From an uncultured Aquimarina sp. (GTDB lineage Bacteria; Bacteroidota; Bacteroidia; Flavobacteriales; Flavobacteriaceae): a DNA stretch of 64,000 nucleotides. The position numbers were made by a program, and so were the translations under genes. The stretch covers positions 62,001 through 126,000 of the forward strand of contig CANLMN010000008.1 in assembly GCA_947492105.1 (NCBI GenBank). The letters run 5' to 3'. Below, piece by piece: positions 63,919-64,000 of the stretch. The notes beneath the pieces are model-generated. The model searched no databases, had not been told where the DNA came from, and saw nothing but the letters and a program-made list of their open reading frames with translations. Position 1 is the first letter of the stretch. Each line of letters begins with the position of its first letter.

Positions 63919-64000
63919 AGGTTTAAATATTGTTTTTAAATCATAAAATGGTTCATGTACTCTTTTTGATATTGAAAAATGTTTAAACCATTTTGTTAGT

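Noticed and set aside
1-64000. CRISPR array or prophage
   Set aside because: No evenly spaced short direct repeats with unique spacers and no phage structural genes were seen; the intergenic repeats are widely dispersed.

Overview
The window looks like chromosomal DNA of a marine-type member of the Flavobacteriaceae (Bacteroidota); I cannot fix the genus from sequence alone, and Aquimarina or a relative is only a guess. The grounds are AT-rich DNA, type IX secretion system (T9SS) genes (porX, porQ), several secreted proteins with C-terminal T9SS sorting domains, fused lpxC/fabZ, the order HD-lpxD-lpxC/fabZ-lpxA-efp-lpxD2-sucD, a bacillithiol gene (bshB1), an ISAon1-type transposase remnant, and promoters of the Bacteroidota form TTG-N19/20-TAnnTTTG.

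Layout. 1-5400: a bacterial expansin cut by the left edge, then two tandem polysaccharide lyase 14-like T9SS proteins in repeat-rich DNA; both lyase genes carry the same 12-bp palindrome about 140 bp upstream. 5400-12200: a histidine operon on the minus strand in the order leader peptide/attenuator-hisG-hisD-hisC-hisB-hisH-(TlpA-like lipoprotein)-hisA; hisF and hisIE are not in the window. 12700-17030: an SPFH protein, a von Willebrand membrane protein, fabG and a frameshifted BlaI-like regulator. 17075-27885: a large M16 peptidase, then the lipid A/efp/sucD cluster and an HD phosphohydrolase. 28070-36342: porX, a DinB-like protein, a small periplasmic protein, cmk, porQ and lon. 36685-38896: an ECF sigma factor, a probable anti-sigma protein and a DUF4097-like surface protein. 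39269-48016: ribB with a degenerate ribA domain, an LptF/G permease, a LolA-like protein, ftsK, dgkA, and a thiol-redox group (tpx, small acidic protein, thioredoxin, peroxiredoxin). 48525-57329: a TPR hybrid histidine kinase, two tandem secreted HExxH proteins with FN3 domains and T9SS signals, a Cys/Met-metabolism PLP enzyme, and bshB1. 57400-59600: tRNA-His, a decayed ISAon1-like element with a 27-base poly(A) tract, and two identical tRNA-Val genes. 59699-63918: a lipoprotein, folC, and a TonB-like/ExbD/ExbB energy-transduction cluster.

The feature least explained by the gene list is a set of dispersed intergenic repeats. I can align five families by eye: A (six copies plus a possible seventh), B (three), C (four), D (two) and E (an inverted pair around the second lyase gene), plus a 131-bp element with 13-bp terminal inverted repeats after hisA. 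None codes for protein and all but one copy on either strand avoid genes. These, the paired secreted HExxH/FN3 proteins, the his attenuator and the expansin/PL14 group are the most interesting points. I found no CRISPR array, rRNA, prophage or obvious defence island.
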